Under the pieces are notes generated by a model. It worked only from the letters and a program-made list of their open reading frames with translations, was not told the origin of the DNA and searched no databases. Positions 10,103-17,746 of a stretch of 32,877 nucleotides of DNA are shown here, piece after piece (position 1 is the stretch's first letter; every line of letters begins with the position of its first letter). Source of the stretch: Betaproteobacteria bacterium (GTDB taxonomy: Bacteria; Pseudomonadota; Gammaproteobacteria; Burkholderiales; Ga0077523); NCBI GenBank assembly GCA_025350245.1, contig JANXYG010000111.1, positions 1-32,877 on the forward strand. Direction: 5' to 3'. Both the position numbers and the translations under genes were made by a program.

Positions 10103-11107
10103 ATGCGCAAGCTCGCCTGTCTGCTGCTCCTGTGGTTCTGCGGCATGGGGGTCGCCCAAGCCCAGCAAAGCGTGCTGGAGGTGATCGGCCTGCGGTATCG
10201 CAACGCGCAGGAGGTGCTGCCGCTGCTGCGGGCGTTCATCGCGAAGGACGGCTCGATCAGTGCGCTCGATAACCGTCTGGTGGTGCGGACCACGCCGCAG
10301 AACCTGGCCGAGCTGAAGCAGATCCTGGCCGGCATCGACCGCCGGCCGCGGCAATTGCGGGTCACGGTGACGCAGGATGCCGATCGGACCGCCAGCGCCC
10401 GGCGCGGGGAAGTCACCGGCACCATCGGCGGCAGCAATGCGTCCATCACGCTTCCCGGACGTCCCGGACGTCCCGGAGATACCGGCACCGGCGCCACCGT
10501 GGGCACCGGACGCCTCAGGGGAAAGGTGGTCAACAGCGGCAGTGCCGACGTGCAGCGCAATGGGCAGACCGTGACGGTCATGGAGGGCAACAGCGCCTTC
10601 ATCAGCATCGGCCAGACGATGCCGGTGACCACCAGCCGCCTGATCGCCGGGGTGCCGGTGGCACCTGGCGGCACGATCACGCCGCCGCAGTCGGGTGACC
10701 CGACCGATGGCGGTTACGACCTCGACCCGGATGAAGACAATCCTTATGCCGGCAACCCCGTCGGCAACCCGCCCGTGGTCATCGGGCGCGGCGGGCGGCG
10801 CGCGGCGTTGGCCGAGACCACCCGCTATCGTGAAGCGGCGAGCGGCTTCATGGTCAAGCCCCGGGTGAGCGGCGACGTGGTCACGGTCGAGATCCGCGGC
10901 GGTCGGGATCAGTTCACCGACACGCTGCCCGGCGCCACCGACACGCAGCGGTTCGACACCGTGATCTCCGGGCGGCTTGGCGAGTGGATCGAACTCGGCG
11001 GCACCACCCGCAGCAGCCGGGTCGACGCCAACGGCATCACTTATCGCAGCAGTGATGCGGCGCACGACGAGCGTCGGCTGTTCCTGATGGTGGAGGAGGT
11101 CAGGTAG
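10103..11107 (+). CDS. Secretin N-domain (NolW-like) periplasmic protein, short
   Basis: The 334-aa product begins with a clear signal peptide (MRKLACLLLLWFCGMGVAQA). It then has a secretin N1/NolW-like fold (about 25-95: VLEVIGLRYRNAQEVLPLLR and VVRTTPQNLAELKQILAGID). A low-complexity Gly/Pro/Arg segment (LPGRPGRPGDTG, about 115-125) comes from tandem TCCCGGACG units. The C-terminal part (FMVKPRVSGDVVTVEIRGGR onward) resembles part of a secretin core, but it is too short to form a complete outer-membrane channel. GGAG precedes the ATG, ten bases after mtfA, so it likely belongs to the rmuC-mtfA run. Role unknown; an accessory to a type II or IV system elsewhere is one option. Confidence 0.75.
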   Translation: MRKLACLLLLWFCGMGVAQAQQSVLEVIGLRYRNAQEVLPLLRAFIAKDGSISALDNRLVVRTTPQNLAELKQILAGIDRRPRQLRVTVTQDADRTASARRGEVTGTIGGSNASITLPGRPGRPGDTGTGATVGTGRLRGKVVNSGSADVQRNGQTVTVMEGNSAFISIGQTMPVTTSRLIAGVPVAPGGTITPPQSGDPTDGGYDLDPDEDNPYAGNPVGNPPVVIGRGGRRAALAETTRYREAASGFMVKPRVSGDVVTVEIRGGRDQFTDTLPGATDTQRFDTVISGRLGEWIELGGTTRSSRVDANGITYRSSDAAHDERRLFLMVEEVR

Positions 11108-11117
11108 GCCAAAGATT

Positions 11118-11229
11118 TCCCTCATCCCCAGCCCTCCCGGCGGGAGAAGGGAGCAGGAGACATCTTTCTCCCGGAGGGGGATGGGAGCAGGAGACATCCT
11201 TCTCCCCTCGGGAGGGCCACCGAGGGTGG
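11118..11229 (-). repeat. R1 repeat, inverted partial copy with internal duplication
   Basis: Read on the minus strand this matches the hairpin-rich head of R1 (TCACCCTCGGTGGC-like start, CCCTCCCGAGGGGAGAAGG and GGGGATGAGGG). The segment GGGAGCAGGAGACATC occurs twice, showing a local duplication. The conserved tail is missing. It lies between the secretin-like gene and the 3' end of the methyltransferase gene, that is, between convergent genes. Confidence 0.6.
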
Positions 11230-11322
11230 ACGCTTCGAAGCGTCGCGAGCCGACATCGTGACCCCGTTCATCGCCCGCGGCGCGGATGTGAACGTCACCG
11301 ACATCGCCGACCTGCTGCAGCG

Positions 11323-11913
11323 CTACCTCGAGTGGCGGCGCCACGATTGCCAGCGTTCGCGGCCCGCGAACACGGCGAGCGAGTCTTCCACCGGCTCGTC
11401 GGTCATGCGCTCGAAGCCCCCGCGCAGCAAGGCCTGCAACGCCGCTTCGCTGGTGCCGAACGGCGGTCCGTGCAAGGTGTCGCCGAGAAACCAGAACCCC
11501 GTGATCGCGCCGCCGGGCCGCACCAGCTGCGCCGCTCGCGCGGCATAGTCGGGCCACAGGCCGCGCGGCAACGCGCACAGGAAAGCGCGCTCGATCATCA
11601 CGTCGAAGCCGTCGCCGGCATCGAAGGCGAAGAAATCCACGAGCTGCACGCGATCGGCGAAGCGGCCGAGGTTGGAGCGGGCGAGGTCGACCGCCGCCTG
11701 ACTGAAGTCGATGGCGAGCACGTCGAACCCGGCCTCGCTCAGCAGCAAGGCCTCGTGCCTCGATCCACAGCCGGGGATGAGGATGCGGGCACCGGGCGCG
11801 AGTTCACGGGCGAAGCGTTGCAGGCGCAGGGGTACACCGCCGGCTTCCCACGGGGTCACATGGTCGCGATAGCGGGTCTCCCAGAAATCGGGAAGCGAGG
11901 AGTCTTGTGCCAT
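11323..11913 (-). CDS. SAM-dependent methyltransferase, TPMT family
   Basis: A 196-aa class I methyltransferase resembling thiopurine S-methyltransferases. It opens with the TPMT-like FWETRYRDHVTPWEAGGVP. The SAM motif I is ARILIPGCGSRHEALLLSEAG, with an acidic strand end at VLAIDFS and a post-motif FDVMIERAFLCALP, a pattern seen in bacterial TPMTs. Bacterial members can detoxify tellurite or selenium compounds or methylate small thiols; the substrate here cannot be read from sequence. The ATG directly follows the upstream gene's stop with no gap, so it is the last gene of the operon. Confident on family, not on substrate. Confidence 0.85.
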   Translation of the reverse strand: MAQDSSLPDFWETRYRDHVTPWEAGGVPLRLQRFARELAPGARILIPGCGSRHEALLLSEAGFDVLAIDFSQAAVDLARSNLGRFADRVQLVDFFAFDAGDGFDVMIERAFLCALPRGLWPDYAARAAQLVRPGGAITGFWFLGDTLHGPPFGTSEAALQALLRGGFERMTDEPVEDSLAVFAGRERWQSWRRHSR

Positions 11914-12567
11914 CTACGGCACGGTGCCCGACGGCGCAGGGTCCGCGATGTCGGCTTCGGGTACCAGCAACGCCACGGTGTCGGCACGCGACCAGTACTT
12001 CAGCTTGAGCACCTGCTGCTGAAAGAAGACGTCTTCCGGCCGCCCGGCCTGGGCGCGCAGGCAGACGAAGGCGATCAGGCTGGCGAGATCGCCGAGGCGC
12101 AGGGCGTCGGCGGTGAGGTCCGGCTCGCTCGCCATCGCCACATCGCAATCGGCGGCGGGTGGGCCCTGGGTTCCGTCCGGTGGAACGTCGAGCGCTACCG
12201 CCCGCAGGTCGGCGCGCGTGCTGTCGGCGGTCTGGTCGCCGCGCAACGGCAGGTAGGCAAAGCGCAGCAGGCATGGAATCCGGTTGAACACCCCGACCGA
12301 ATCGTCGACCAGCGCGCGCGCACCGGCGTCGTCGAGCTGGCGCAGGCCGGCCCGCTCGCGACCGGCCGCATCGAACAGCGCCGGGCCGTCGATGCGCCAC
12401 GCGGCGGGGATGTGGTACTTCTCGCGCAGGAGCCGCAACCACGGCCGCGCACGAGGCATGTCGGTGTAGTGCGCCGAGACCAAGCAGAGCACGACCTGGC
12501 GGTCGAGTTCGAGTTCGGTGCCGACGGTGAGGAAGCGCCGCGGGGGCACGGCGGGTTGCGGATTCAT
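11914..12567 (-). CDS. Conserved-looking hypothetical protein, 217 aa
   Basis: Not recognised. The product has no signal peptide or membrane helix and looks cytoplasmic. Visible blocks are FLTVGTELELDRQVVLCLVSAHYTD, LREKYHIPAAWRIDGPALFD, a central RIPCLLRFAYLPLRGD and a C-terminal VFFQQQVLKLKYWSRADTVALL (quoted in part). The start ATG at 12567 overlaps the PAP2 gene stop (ATGA), and its own stop abuts the methyltransferase ATG. This tight coupling is the main evidence that it is real. The frame stays open upstream through the PAP2 gene, but that part is an antisense or out-of-frame shadow. Function should not be guessed. Confidence 0.7.
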   Translation of the reverse strand: MNPQPAVPPRRFLTVGTELELDRQVVLCLVSAHYTDMPRARPWLRLLREKYHIPAAWRIDGPALFDAAGRERAGLRQLDDAGARALVDDSVGVFNRIPCLLRFAYLPLRGDQTADSTRADLRAVALDVPPDGTQGPPAADCDVAMASEPDLTADALRLGDLASLIAFVCLRAQAGRPEDVFFQQQVLKLKYWSRADTVALLVPEADIADPAPSGTVP

Positions 12568-13355
12568 CGGGCGTTGTTGTCCTGGTGTGATTCGTGAAAT
12601 TTCGTGCGGATGGCGAGTGCGAGCGCCACCAATGCCACGATGGCGACGGCATACTGCAACGGCGCCGCCTGCGGATAGCCGGTTTGCAGGCCGGCCAGCA
12701 GCGCGATGGCGCAGGCGGCGCCGATGGCGGTCAGGATGGCCTGGACGCCGGTTCGCAAGCCAGCCGGCCAGTGCCGGGCCAGCAGTGTACCGACCGCGCC
12801 CGAGAGCCATCCGCCCGCCGCCCCGCCGGCGACGTCGATCGGCCAGTGGACCCCGACGACCACGCGCGAGAGGCCCACGGCGATCGCGATCGCCAGCACC
12901 AGCGCGCGCAACCACGCGCTGCGGAAGTGCATCCAGAGCAGGCTGGCCGCCAGGAAGATGGTGGTGGTGTGCCCCGATGGAAAAGAGCGCGTGGTGTAGG
13001 CGGGGCCGATGATCGTGATGGCGCCGGATTCGAGCACCGCCGGTGGCCGCGGTTCCGCCAGCACCGGCTTCAGGACGTGGACGAAGATCGTCGCGAACAG
13101 CGCGCCGACTATCAGCGCCCGCAGCACGTCGGGCCGTCGCAACGCGAACGGCAGGAATAGCGAGATGGCCACCGCGGTGTCGCCGAGCACGGTGAGGAAT
13201 GGCCACGGGGTCGGCCCGGTGGCATGGCTCCAGGCGTTGATCGCGATGAACGCGCCGCGGTTGCTGCCGGTCGCCAGCAGCGCGACGAGGATGGCCGCCG
13301 CCACCAGCGGCACCCCCCAGATCACGGCGGGATGCGGGGCCGGCGTGCGTGTCAT
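12564..13355 (-). CDS. PAP2-family membrane phosphatase (probable polyprenyl pyrophosphate or lipid phosphatase)
   Basis: A 263-aa integral membrane protein with the three PAP2 signature blocks: KPVLAEPRPP (the KX6RP motif), FPSGHTTT, and SRVVVGVHWPIDV with the catalytic His. About six hydrophobic segments surround them. The family dephosphorylates undecaprenyl pyrophosphate or other lipid phosphates at the membrane. Its ATG overlaps the GT39 gene stop and its stop overlaps the next ATG, so it is translated as part of this operon. Recycling of the lipid carrier used by the neighbouring glycosyltransferases is a reasonable inference, not a demonstrated role. Confidence 0.9.
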   Translation of the reverse strand: MTRTPAPHPAVIWGVPLVAAAILVALLATGSNRGAFIAINAWSHATGPTPWPFLTVLGDTAVAISLFLPFALRRPDVLRALIVGALFATIFVHVLKPVLAEPRPPAVLESGAITIIGPAYTTRSFPSGHTTTIFLAASLLWMHFRSAWLRALVLAIAIAVGLSRVVVGVHWPIDVAGGAAGGWLSGAVGTLLARHWPAGLRTGVQAILTAIGAACAIALLAGLQTGYPQAAPLQYAVAIVALVALALAIRTKFHESHQDNNAR

Positions 13356-14959
13356 TTCGCTGCCTCGTGCAGGCGCACCAAGGCAATGCCGTTGCGGCTG
13401 AACAGCACATCGTAGTCGTTGCGGTCGCGCAGTTTCTGCAGACGCGTGAGTGCGATCTCGCCCGGGCGCGGATCGCGCCGCGCGACCTGCCGCCCCGAGT
13501 AGACGATGAAGCTGGGTGTGTTCAGGCCCCACATCACGACATCGTAGCCGCGCTCGCGCGCGAGCAGTGCGGCGTCCCGGATCGGCGATTGCTGCACCTC
13601 GCCGGCCGCCGGCAGGATGAACAGCGCCAGCGCGGCGGCGTTGATGAGGCCGGTGATGGCGAGCTTGACCGGGATAGTGGTCTGCCGCTCGACCATCAGC
13701 GTCACGACCACGATCACCGCCAGCGCCGAGAAGACGTAGTAGGCGACGCCGAAGTATTCGCGCACGTTGGCGAGCGCCTCGCGGTAATACGGGTCGCGCA
13801 CCGTCGGCGCCCACTGCTCGACGACCCATGGCAGCGCCATGAGCGCGAGGAAGAGGAGCAAGGCGGGGGCGAGTGCGAGCACCGGCGAGCGCAGCGTGCC
13901 GACGCGGGCGGCCATCACCACGAACAGCCCGGTGTAGCCATAGAACGCGTAATGCGGCAGCTTGGTGCCCGAGAGCGAGAAGAACACGAACACGAACCCG
14001 AACCAGATCAGGCAGAAACGGGTGAGGTCGTCGTTCCAGAGTTCACGCGGGCGCCGCAGCAGGTTGAGCAGCGGCGTGGTGAACGGCAGGGTCGCCACGA
14101 ACAGCCACGGCACGTAGAAGAACACGCTGCCGTTGAAGCCGTGCATCGGCGAGCTGAAGCGCCCGACGTTGTGCTTCATCAGGAAACCCTGGATGAAGGC
14201 ATCGCCCTCCTTGAGGTATTGCGCGATGTACCAGGGCGCCGCGATCGCGAGCATCAGGACGATGCCGGTCGGGTTGAACATCGCGCGCTGCCACACGCGC
14301 AGATCGCGGATCGACAGGCAATACAGAAAGGTGACGGCGGCTGGCACCACCACGGCGACCGGGCCCTTGGCCAGCAGGCCGAAGCCGATGGCGATGAAGG
14401 TCGCCTGCAGCCACTCGGTGCGCCGCTCGCGCAGATAGAGGAAGGCGCTGGCGAGCGCGGCCACGATCAGCATGTTGAGCAGGGCGTCGGCGATCGCGGC
14501 GCGGCCGATGACGGTGATGCCGGCGGCGGTGGCGGTGAAGATCGCCGCCATGAACGCGGTGCGAGTGTCGCGCACCCGCTTCACGAACAGATACACGAAC
14601 GCGACCCAGGTGGTGGCGCACAACGCCGAAGGCAGCCGGAACGCGAATTCGTTGACGCCCAGCGCCAGCACCGACACCGCCTGCAGCCAGTAGATGAGCA
14701 CCGGCTTGTCGTAGCGCGGCTCGCCGTTGAGGAAGGTCGAGATGTAGTCGCCGCGCAGCAGCATCTCGCGCGTAGCTTCGGTGAACGCACCTTCGTCGAG
14801 ATCGAACAGGGGCACGCTGCCGAGCCCGACGAAGAAGCTCATCAACACCGCGAACGCCAGCAGCAGCAGCAGGGCGCCGCTCGCGGGTGCGGCGGCGTTC
14901 GCCTCGTTCGCGGTGGCGAACGTCGGCCCGGCGACTCGGCCCGGCGATTTCATGAGCAC
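13352..14959 (-). CDS. GT39/ArnT-like membrane glycosyltransferase
   Basis: A 535-aa multi-spanning GT-C glycosyltransferase. The first periplasmic loop carries LFDLDEGAFTEATREMLLRG, with the Asp-Glu pair (residues 55-56) expected for catalysis, followed by PRYDKPVLIYWLQA, typical of ArnT/PMT enzymes. Around a dozen hydrophobic helices follow, then a short C-terminal soluble region. Such enzymes take a sugar from polyprenyl phosphate and attach it to lipid A, protein or another glycan outside the inner membrane. The GTG at 14959 is used; an ATG two codons later (14953) is equally possible. It lies four bases after the flippase stop. The acceptor is unknown; L-Ara4N transfer is not supported because no arn synthesis genes are present. 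Confidence 0.9.
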   Translation of the reverse strand: MLMKSPGRVAGPTFATANEANAAAPASGALLLLLAFAVLMSFFVGLGSVPLFDLDEGAFTEATREMLLRGDYISTFLNGEPRYDKPVLIYWLQAVSVLALGVNEFAFRLPSALCATTWVAFVYLFVKRVRDTRTAFMAAIFTATAAGITVIGRAAIADALLNMLIVAALASAFLYLRERRTEWLQATFIAIGFGLLAKGPVAVVVPAAVTFLYCLSIRDLRVWQRAMFNPTGIVLMLAIAAPWYIAQYLKEGDAFIQGFLMKHNVGRFSSPMHGFNGSVFFYVPWLFVATLPFTTPLLNLLRRPRELWNDDLTRFCLIWFGFVFVFFSLSGTKLPHYAFYGYTGLFVVMAARVGTLRSPVLALAPALLLFLALMALPWVVEQWAPTVRDPYYREALANVREYFGVAYYVFSALAVIVVVTLMVERQTTIPVKLAITGLINAAALALFILPAAGEVQQSPIRDAALLARERGYDVVMWGLNTPSFIVYSGRQVARRDPRPGEIALTRLQKLRDRNDYDVLFSRNGIALVRLHEAAK

Positions 14960-14963
14960 ACCG

Positions 14964-15911
14964 TCATGAGCGCACCGCAGGCCGCGCGAGGAACAGCGGC
15001 GCCGTCAGCAGGCCCAGCAGCACGCCGACCAGGCCGAATAGCACGCTGGTGGCGGCGGCGACGCCAGCCGGGACGCCGGCCAGGCCGAGCACGGTCACGG
15101 CGGCGATTTCGCGGGTGCCGAAGCCGGCGACGCCGAGCGGCAGCGCCGCCATGACGAAGATCGGCGCCGCGGCTGCCAGCATGACGACGAACGGCAGATC
15201 GAGACCGAGGGATCGAGCGCAGACGGCGAGCTCGGCGGCGTACAGCAATTGCACGGCCACCGACATGCCAGCCGATTTCGCCACCCGCCGCTTGATGCGG
15301 GTGCGCGGGTCCTGCCAGCGTTCCCAGAGCGCGGCAACGCGGGCCGCGGTCGCCGTCGGCAGCGCCCGCAGCCAGGCGAGCGGCCAGGGCACGAAGGGCA
15401 AGGCGACGATCGCGAACAACAGTGCGCCATAGGCCGTGAGCACGTCACGGCGTGGCACCACGCCTGCCGCTTCGACGCCGGTCGCCACCACGATGCCGGC
15501 GCCGAGGAACGACAGCACGGCCAGCGTCCAGAGACCGCTCAAGCGATCGAGCGCCACCGACGCCATCGAATCGACCAGGGGATTGCCGCGGCGCGACAGC
15601 TCGTAGCTGCGCAGCAGGTCACCCGACACGGTGGCGCCGGGCAGCAGGGTGTTGCTGGTCATCGCGCGGCCGTACATGGGAATCAGGCCGGGGGTCGGGG
15701 CATCGAGGCCGAGCGCACGGGCGATGTAGGCCCAGCGCATCGCCGAGCACAGACCGGCGGCGAGGCCCAGGAGCAGGGCAAGCGCGAACAGGCGGCGATC
15801 GGCATTGACCAGGCTGACGGCGATTTTCTGCGGGCCGATGTACCACGCCATCGCCGCTAGCAGCGCGCCGCCGCCGCCGATGCGCAGGGCGATGGCTATG
15901 GGTTTCGGCAA
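14964..15911 (-). CDS. LPG_synthase_TM / UPF0104-type flippase-like membrane protein
   Basis: A 315-aa protein with about eight hydrophobic segments and the family pattern: an N-terminal helix, SAMRWAYIARALGL, YGRAMTSNTLLPGATVSGDLLRSYELSRRG, and a C-terminal GVAGFGTREIAAVTVLGLAG. This matches the membrane domain of lysylphosphatidylglycerol synthase without the synthetase domain. Such stand-alone domains are proposed to flip lipids or lipid-linked sugars. The start is TTG at 15911; no better in-frame start exists because a stop lies just upstream. Position between the GT2 and GT39 genes suggests it moves the polyprenyl-phosphate sugar across the membrane. That role is an inference. Confidence 0.85.
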   Translation of the reverse strand: MPKPIAIALRIGGGGALLAAMAWYIGPQKIAVSLVNADRRLFALALLLGLAAGLCSAMRWAYIARALGLDAPTPGLIPMYGRAMTSNTLLPGATVSGDLLRSYELSRRGNPLVDSMASVALDRLSGLWTLAVLSFLGAGIVVATGVEAAGVVPRRDVLTAYGALLFAIVALPFVPWPLAWLRALPTATAARVAALWERWQDPRTRIKRRVAKSAGMSVAVQLLYAAELAVCARSLGLDLPFVVMLAAAAPIFVMAALPLGVAGFGTREIAAVTVLGLAGVPAGVAAATSVLFGLVGVLLGLLTAPLFLARPAVRS

Positions 15912-15964
15912 GTCAGGGCACCCGCGAAGCGCAGGGAAAAAGGAGTCTGCAAAGCTCTATCAAC

Positions 15965-16996
15965 TCAGGACGACCGGGGCGAGGATGGACGGGGCTGGGC
16001 ACGGGTCATGTACTGAGGCCGTCCTTGCGGCTCGTGATAGATGCGCGTGAGCAACTCGCCGATCACGCCGGTAGCCACGAGCTGCACGCCGATCAGCACC
16101 AGCATCACGCCGAGCAGAAGCAATGGACGGCCGCCGATGGCATGGCCGAAGACCAGCTTGTCGATGGTGAGCCAGGCGAGGATGAGCCCGCCAACCGCGC
16201 CCATGCTCAGGCCGACGCCACCGAAGGCATGGATCGGCCGATGCAGGAAGCGCAGCAGGAACTTGATCCACAACAGGTCGAGCAGCACGCGGAAGGTGCG
16301 GTCGATGCCGTACTTGGAGGTGCCGCGCAGGCGCGCCGCGTGGTTGACCGGCATCTCGATGATGCGTGCGCCGACTTCAGCGGCGAGGGCCGGGATGAAG
16401 CGGTGCAATTCGCCGTAGAGTCGCAGGTCGTGGATGATGCGGGCGCGATAGACCTTGAGCGCGCAGCCGTAGTCGTGCAAGGCCACGCCGGTGACGCGTG
16501 AAATCAGGCCATTGGCAATGCGCGACGGCAGCTTGCGCGAGAGCGCGGCATCCTGACGATCCTTGCGCCAGCCCGAGATGACGTCGATGTCGGGGTTGGC
16601 TTCGAGATGCGCGAGCAGCCGCGGCACATCGGCAGGGTCGTTCTGCAGGTCGCCGTCGAGGGTGGCGATGAATGCGCCGGTGGCGATGTCGAAGCCGGCC
16701 TGCAAGGCGGTGGACTGACCGTAGTTGCGGATGAGGTAGACCGGTCGCAGCCACGGCCGCCCGGCCGCGAGCTGCTCGAGCAGGCGGGCGCTACCGTCGC
16801 GCGAGCCGTCGTCGACGCAGATCAGCTCGAACGAAAGGTCGGCCGATGCGAGCGCATCGTGCACGCGGGTCACGAGGTCGAGCAGGTTGTCGGCCTCGTT
16901 GTAGACCGGAATCACCACGGACAAGAGCGGGCCGGCAGTCGCTGCCCCGGCACCGTTCAGCACCGCAAGCCCGGGTTCCTCGAGGGCCTCGTTCAT
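15965..16996 (-). CDS. GT2 polyprenyl-phosphate glycosyltransferase (ArnC/DPM1-like)
   Basis: A 343-aa enzyme with a GT-A domain: SVVIPVYNEADNL, the DDGSRDGS nucleotide-sugar site, and DGDLQNDP in place of the DxD motif. Two C-terminal membrane helices follow (GVGLSMGAVGGLILAW and LLLLGVMLVLIGVQLVATGV), which is the ArnC/GtrB layout. It should load a sugar from a nucleotide donor onto undecaprenyl phosphate on the cytoplasmic face. The ATG at 16996 is chosen; a TTG at 17020 is in frame but would add eight residues encoded partly by the R2 repeat. It is the first gene of the operon, separated from the flippase by 53 bases. The sugar is not identifiable. Confidence 0.9.
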   Translation of the reverse strand: MNEALEEPGLAVLNGAGAATAGPLLSVVIPVYNEADNLLDLVTRVHDALASADLSFELICVDDGSRDGSARLLEQLAAGRPWLRPVYLIRNYGQSTALQAGFDIATGAFIATLDGDLQNDPADVPRLLAHLEANPDIDVISGWRKDRQDAALSRKLPSRIANGLISRVTGVALHDYGCALKVYRARIIHDLRLYGELHRFIPALAAEVGARIIEMPVNHAARLRGTSKYGIDRTFRVLLDLLWIKFLLRFLHRPIHAFGGVGLSMGAVGGLILAWLTIDKLVFGHAIGGRPLLLLGVMLVLIGVQLVATGVIGELLTRIYHEPQGRPQYMTRAQPRPSSPRSS

Positions 16997-17008
16997 CTGG
17001 CGAGCGCC

Positions 17009-17073
17009 GGGCCGTCCCAAGGGAGCTGCCCCCTTTGGGGGGTAGCGACCGAAGGCAGCCTGGGGGGCGTCAT
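17009..17073 (+). repeat. R2 repeat, copy C
   Basis: GGGCCGTCCCAAGGGAGCTG, then C-run, G-run, TAGCGACCGAAGGCAGCC and GGGGGGCGTCAT match copies A, B and D. It fills the gap between the GT2 gene start and the cupin gene, and the terminal TCA forms the cupin stop codon on the minus strand. Confidence 0.8.
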
Positions 17074-17429
17074 TTCAGCTTCTCTCCACCCTCGGGTCCG
17101 TAGAAGACCACCCAGACCGCGAAGTCGGCCGAGAACGATTCGAAACGATGCGTGACGCCTGCCGGCACGAACAGCGCGTCGCCGGTGGCGAAGTCGTGGC
17201 GGGTGTCGCCATTGACGAATACCCCGCTGCCGCTCGCGACGACGTAGATCTCGTCGCGAGTGTGCGGCTTCTGCGCATCGTGGTGATCGGGGGCATACAT
17301 CCGTAGCGCCATCGTTCCGTGTTCGAACACGAGCGAGGACAAGGCCCCGGCGGGCGGGCGCAGTTGCTTTGCCGCCGCCAGCGGTACGTGGCGACCGTGC
17401 GAAGAAGCAGTGTGGTTTTTTTCCGTCAT
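17070..17429 (-). CDS. Single-domain cupin protein
   Basis: A 119-aa soluble cupin. Motif 1 is PHTRDEIYVVASGSGVFVNG (metal-ligand His and Glu), and motif 2 is GDALFVPAGVTHRFESF. Length is normal for small single-domain cupins. The start ATG at 17429 follows a stretch with no strong Shine-Dalgarno; the frame stays open further upstream, but that part reads through the mobile element and is not family-like. The stop codon is formed by the edge of an R2 repeat. Its enzymatic or binding role is unknown, and it need not be part of the glycosyltransferase operon downstream. Confidence 0.85.
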   Translation of the reverse strand: MTEKNHTASSHGRHVPLAAAKQLRPPAGALSSLVFEHGTMALRMYAPDHHDAQKPHTRDEIYVVASGSGVFVNGDTRHDFATGDALFVPAGVTHRFESFSADFAVWVVFYGPEGGEKLK

Positions 17430-17496
17430 GAAATCAGAGGGTAGCCGAAGGGCGGGAGGCTGTCGATGCGATATCCGCCTGGGATCATATCCGGTT

Positions 17497-17746
17497 GGGG
17501 TCAGGCCTGCATAACTGGCTATTGCGCCTTTGCCGTGCCACCATCTCGCCATGGCTCGCAAACCTCGCCTCCACATCCCCGGTGCGCTTTACCACGTCAT
17601 CCTGCGTGGCAACGCCGCGATGACTGGCCGGAATGCCTCGACGCTCGGCCATGGGCTGGCCGCGGTCAACGCAAAAGCAGGGCGAGAATCGGGGACGAGG
17701 ATTTGGATCGATAATCCCTATAATGCAGTTATGCAAGCCTGACCCC
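17497..17746 (+). mobile_element. Non-autonomous derivative of the Y1-transposase element (copy 1, 250 bp)
   Basis: The left end, GGGGTCAGGCCTGCATAACTG without its first base, matches the left end of the full element at 31065. The right end reads as its near-perfect inverse (one mismatch over about 20 bases). The first roughly 115 bases are almost identical to the full element, then it jumps to the element's last roughly 140 bases. The deletion junction lies at a short shared CGCC. No target-site duplication is visible, as expected for Y1/HUH transposition. Confidence 0.85.
17551..17742 (+). pseudogene. Internally deleted transposase, frame preserved (63 codons)
   Basis: The N-terminal 22 residues (MARKPRLHIPGALYHVILRG...) are the same as in the full transposase. 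They are joined in frame to the C-terminal DnaA-like helix-turn-helix portion (AMTGRNASTLGHGLAA...), ending at the same stop in the right terminal repeat. The HVH metal motif and candidate tyrosines are gone, so it cannot be a nuclease. The 3' third is more diverged than the rest. It could still be translated as a small protein. Confidence 0.7.

Noticed and set aside
11220-11335. Protein-like plus-strand reading between the inverted R1 copy and the methyltransferase (RADIVTPFIARGADVNVTDI)
   Set aside because: It could be the tail of a lost gene, but it has no stop before running antisense through the methyltransferase and I cannot assign a family, so it is not listed as a feature.
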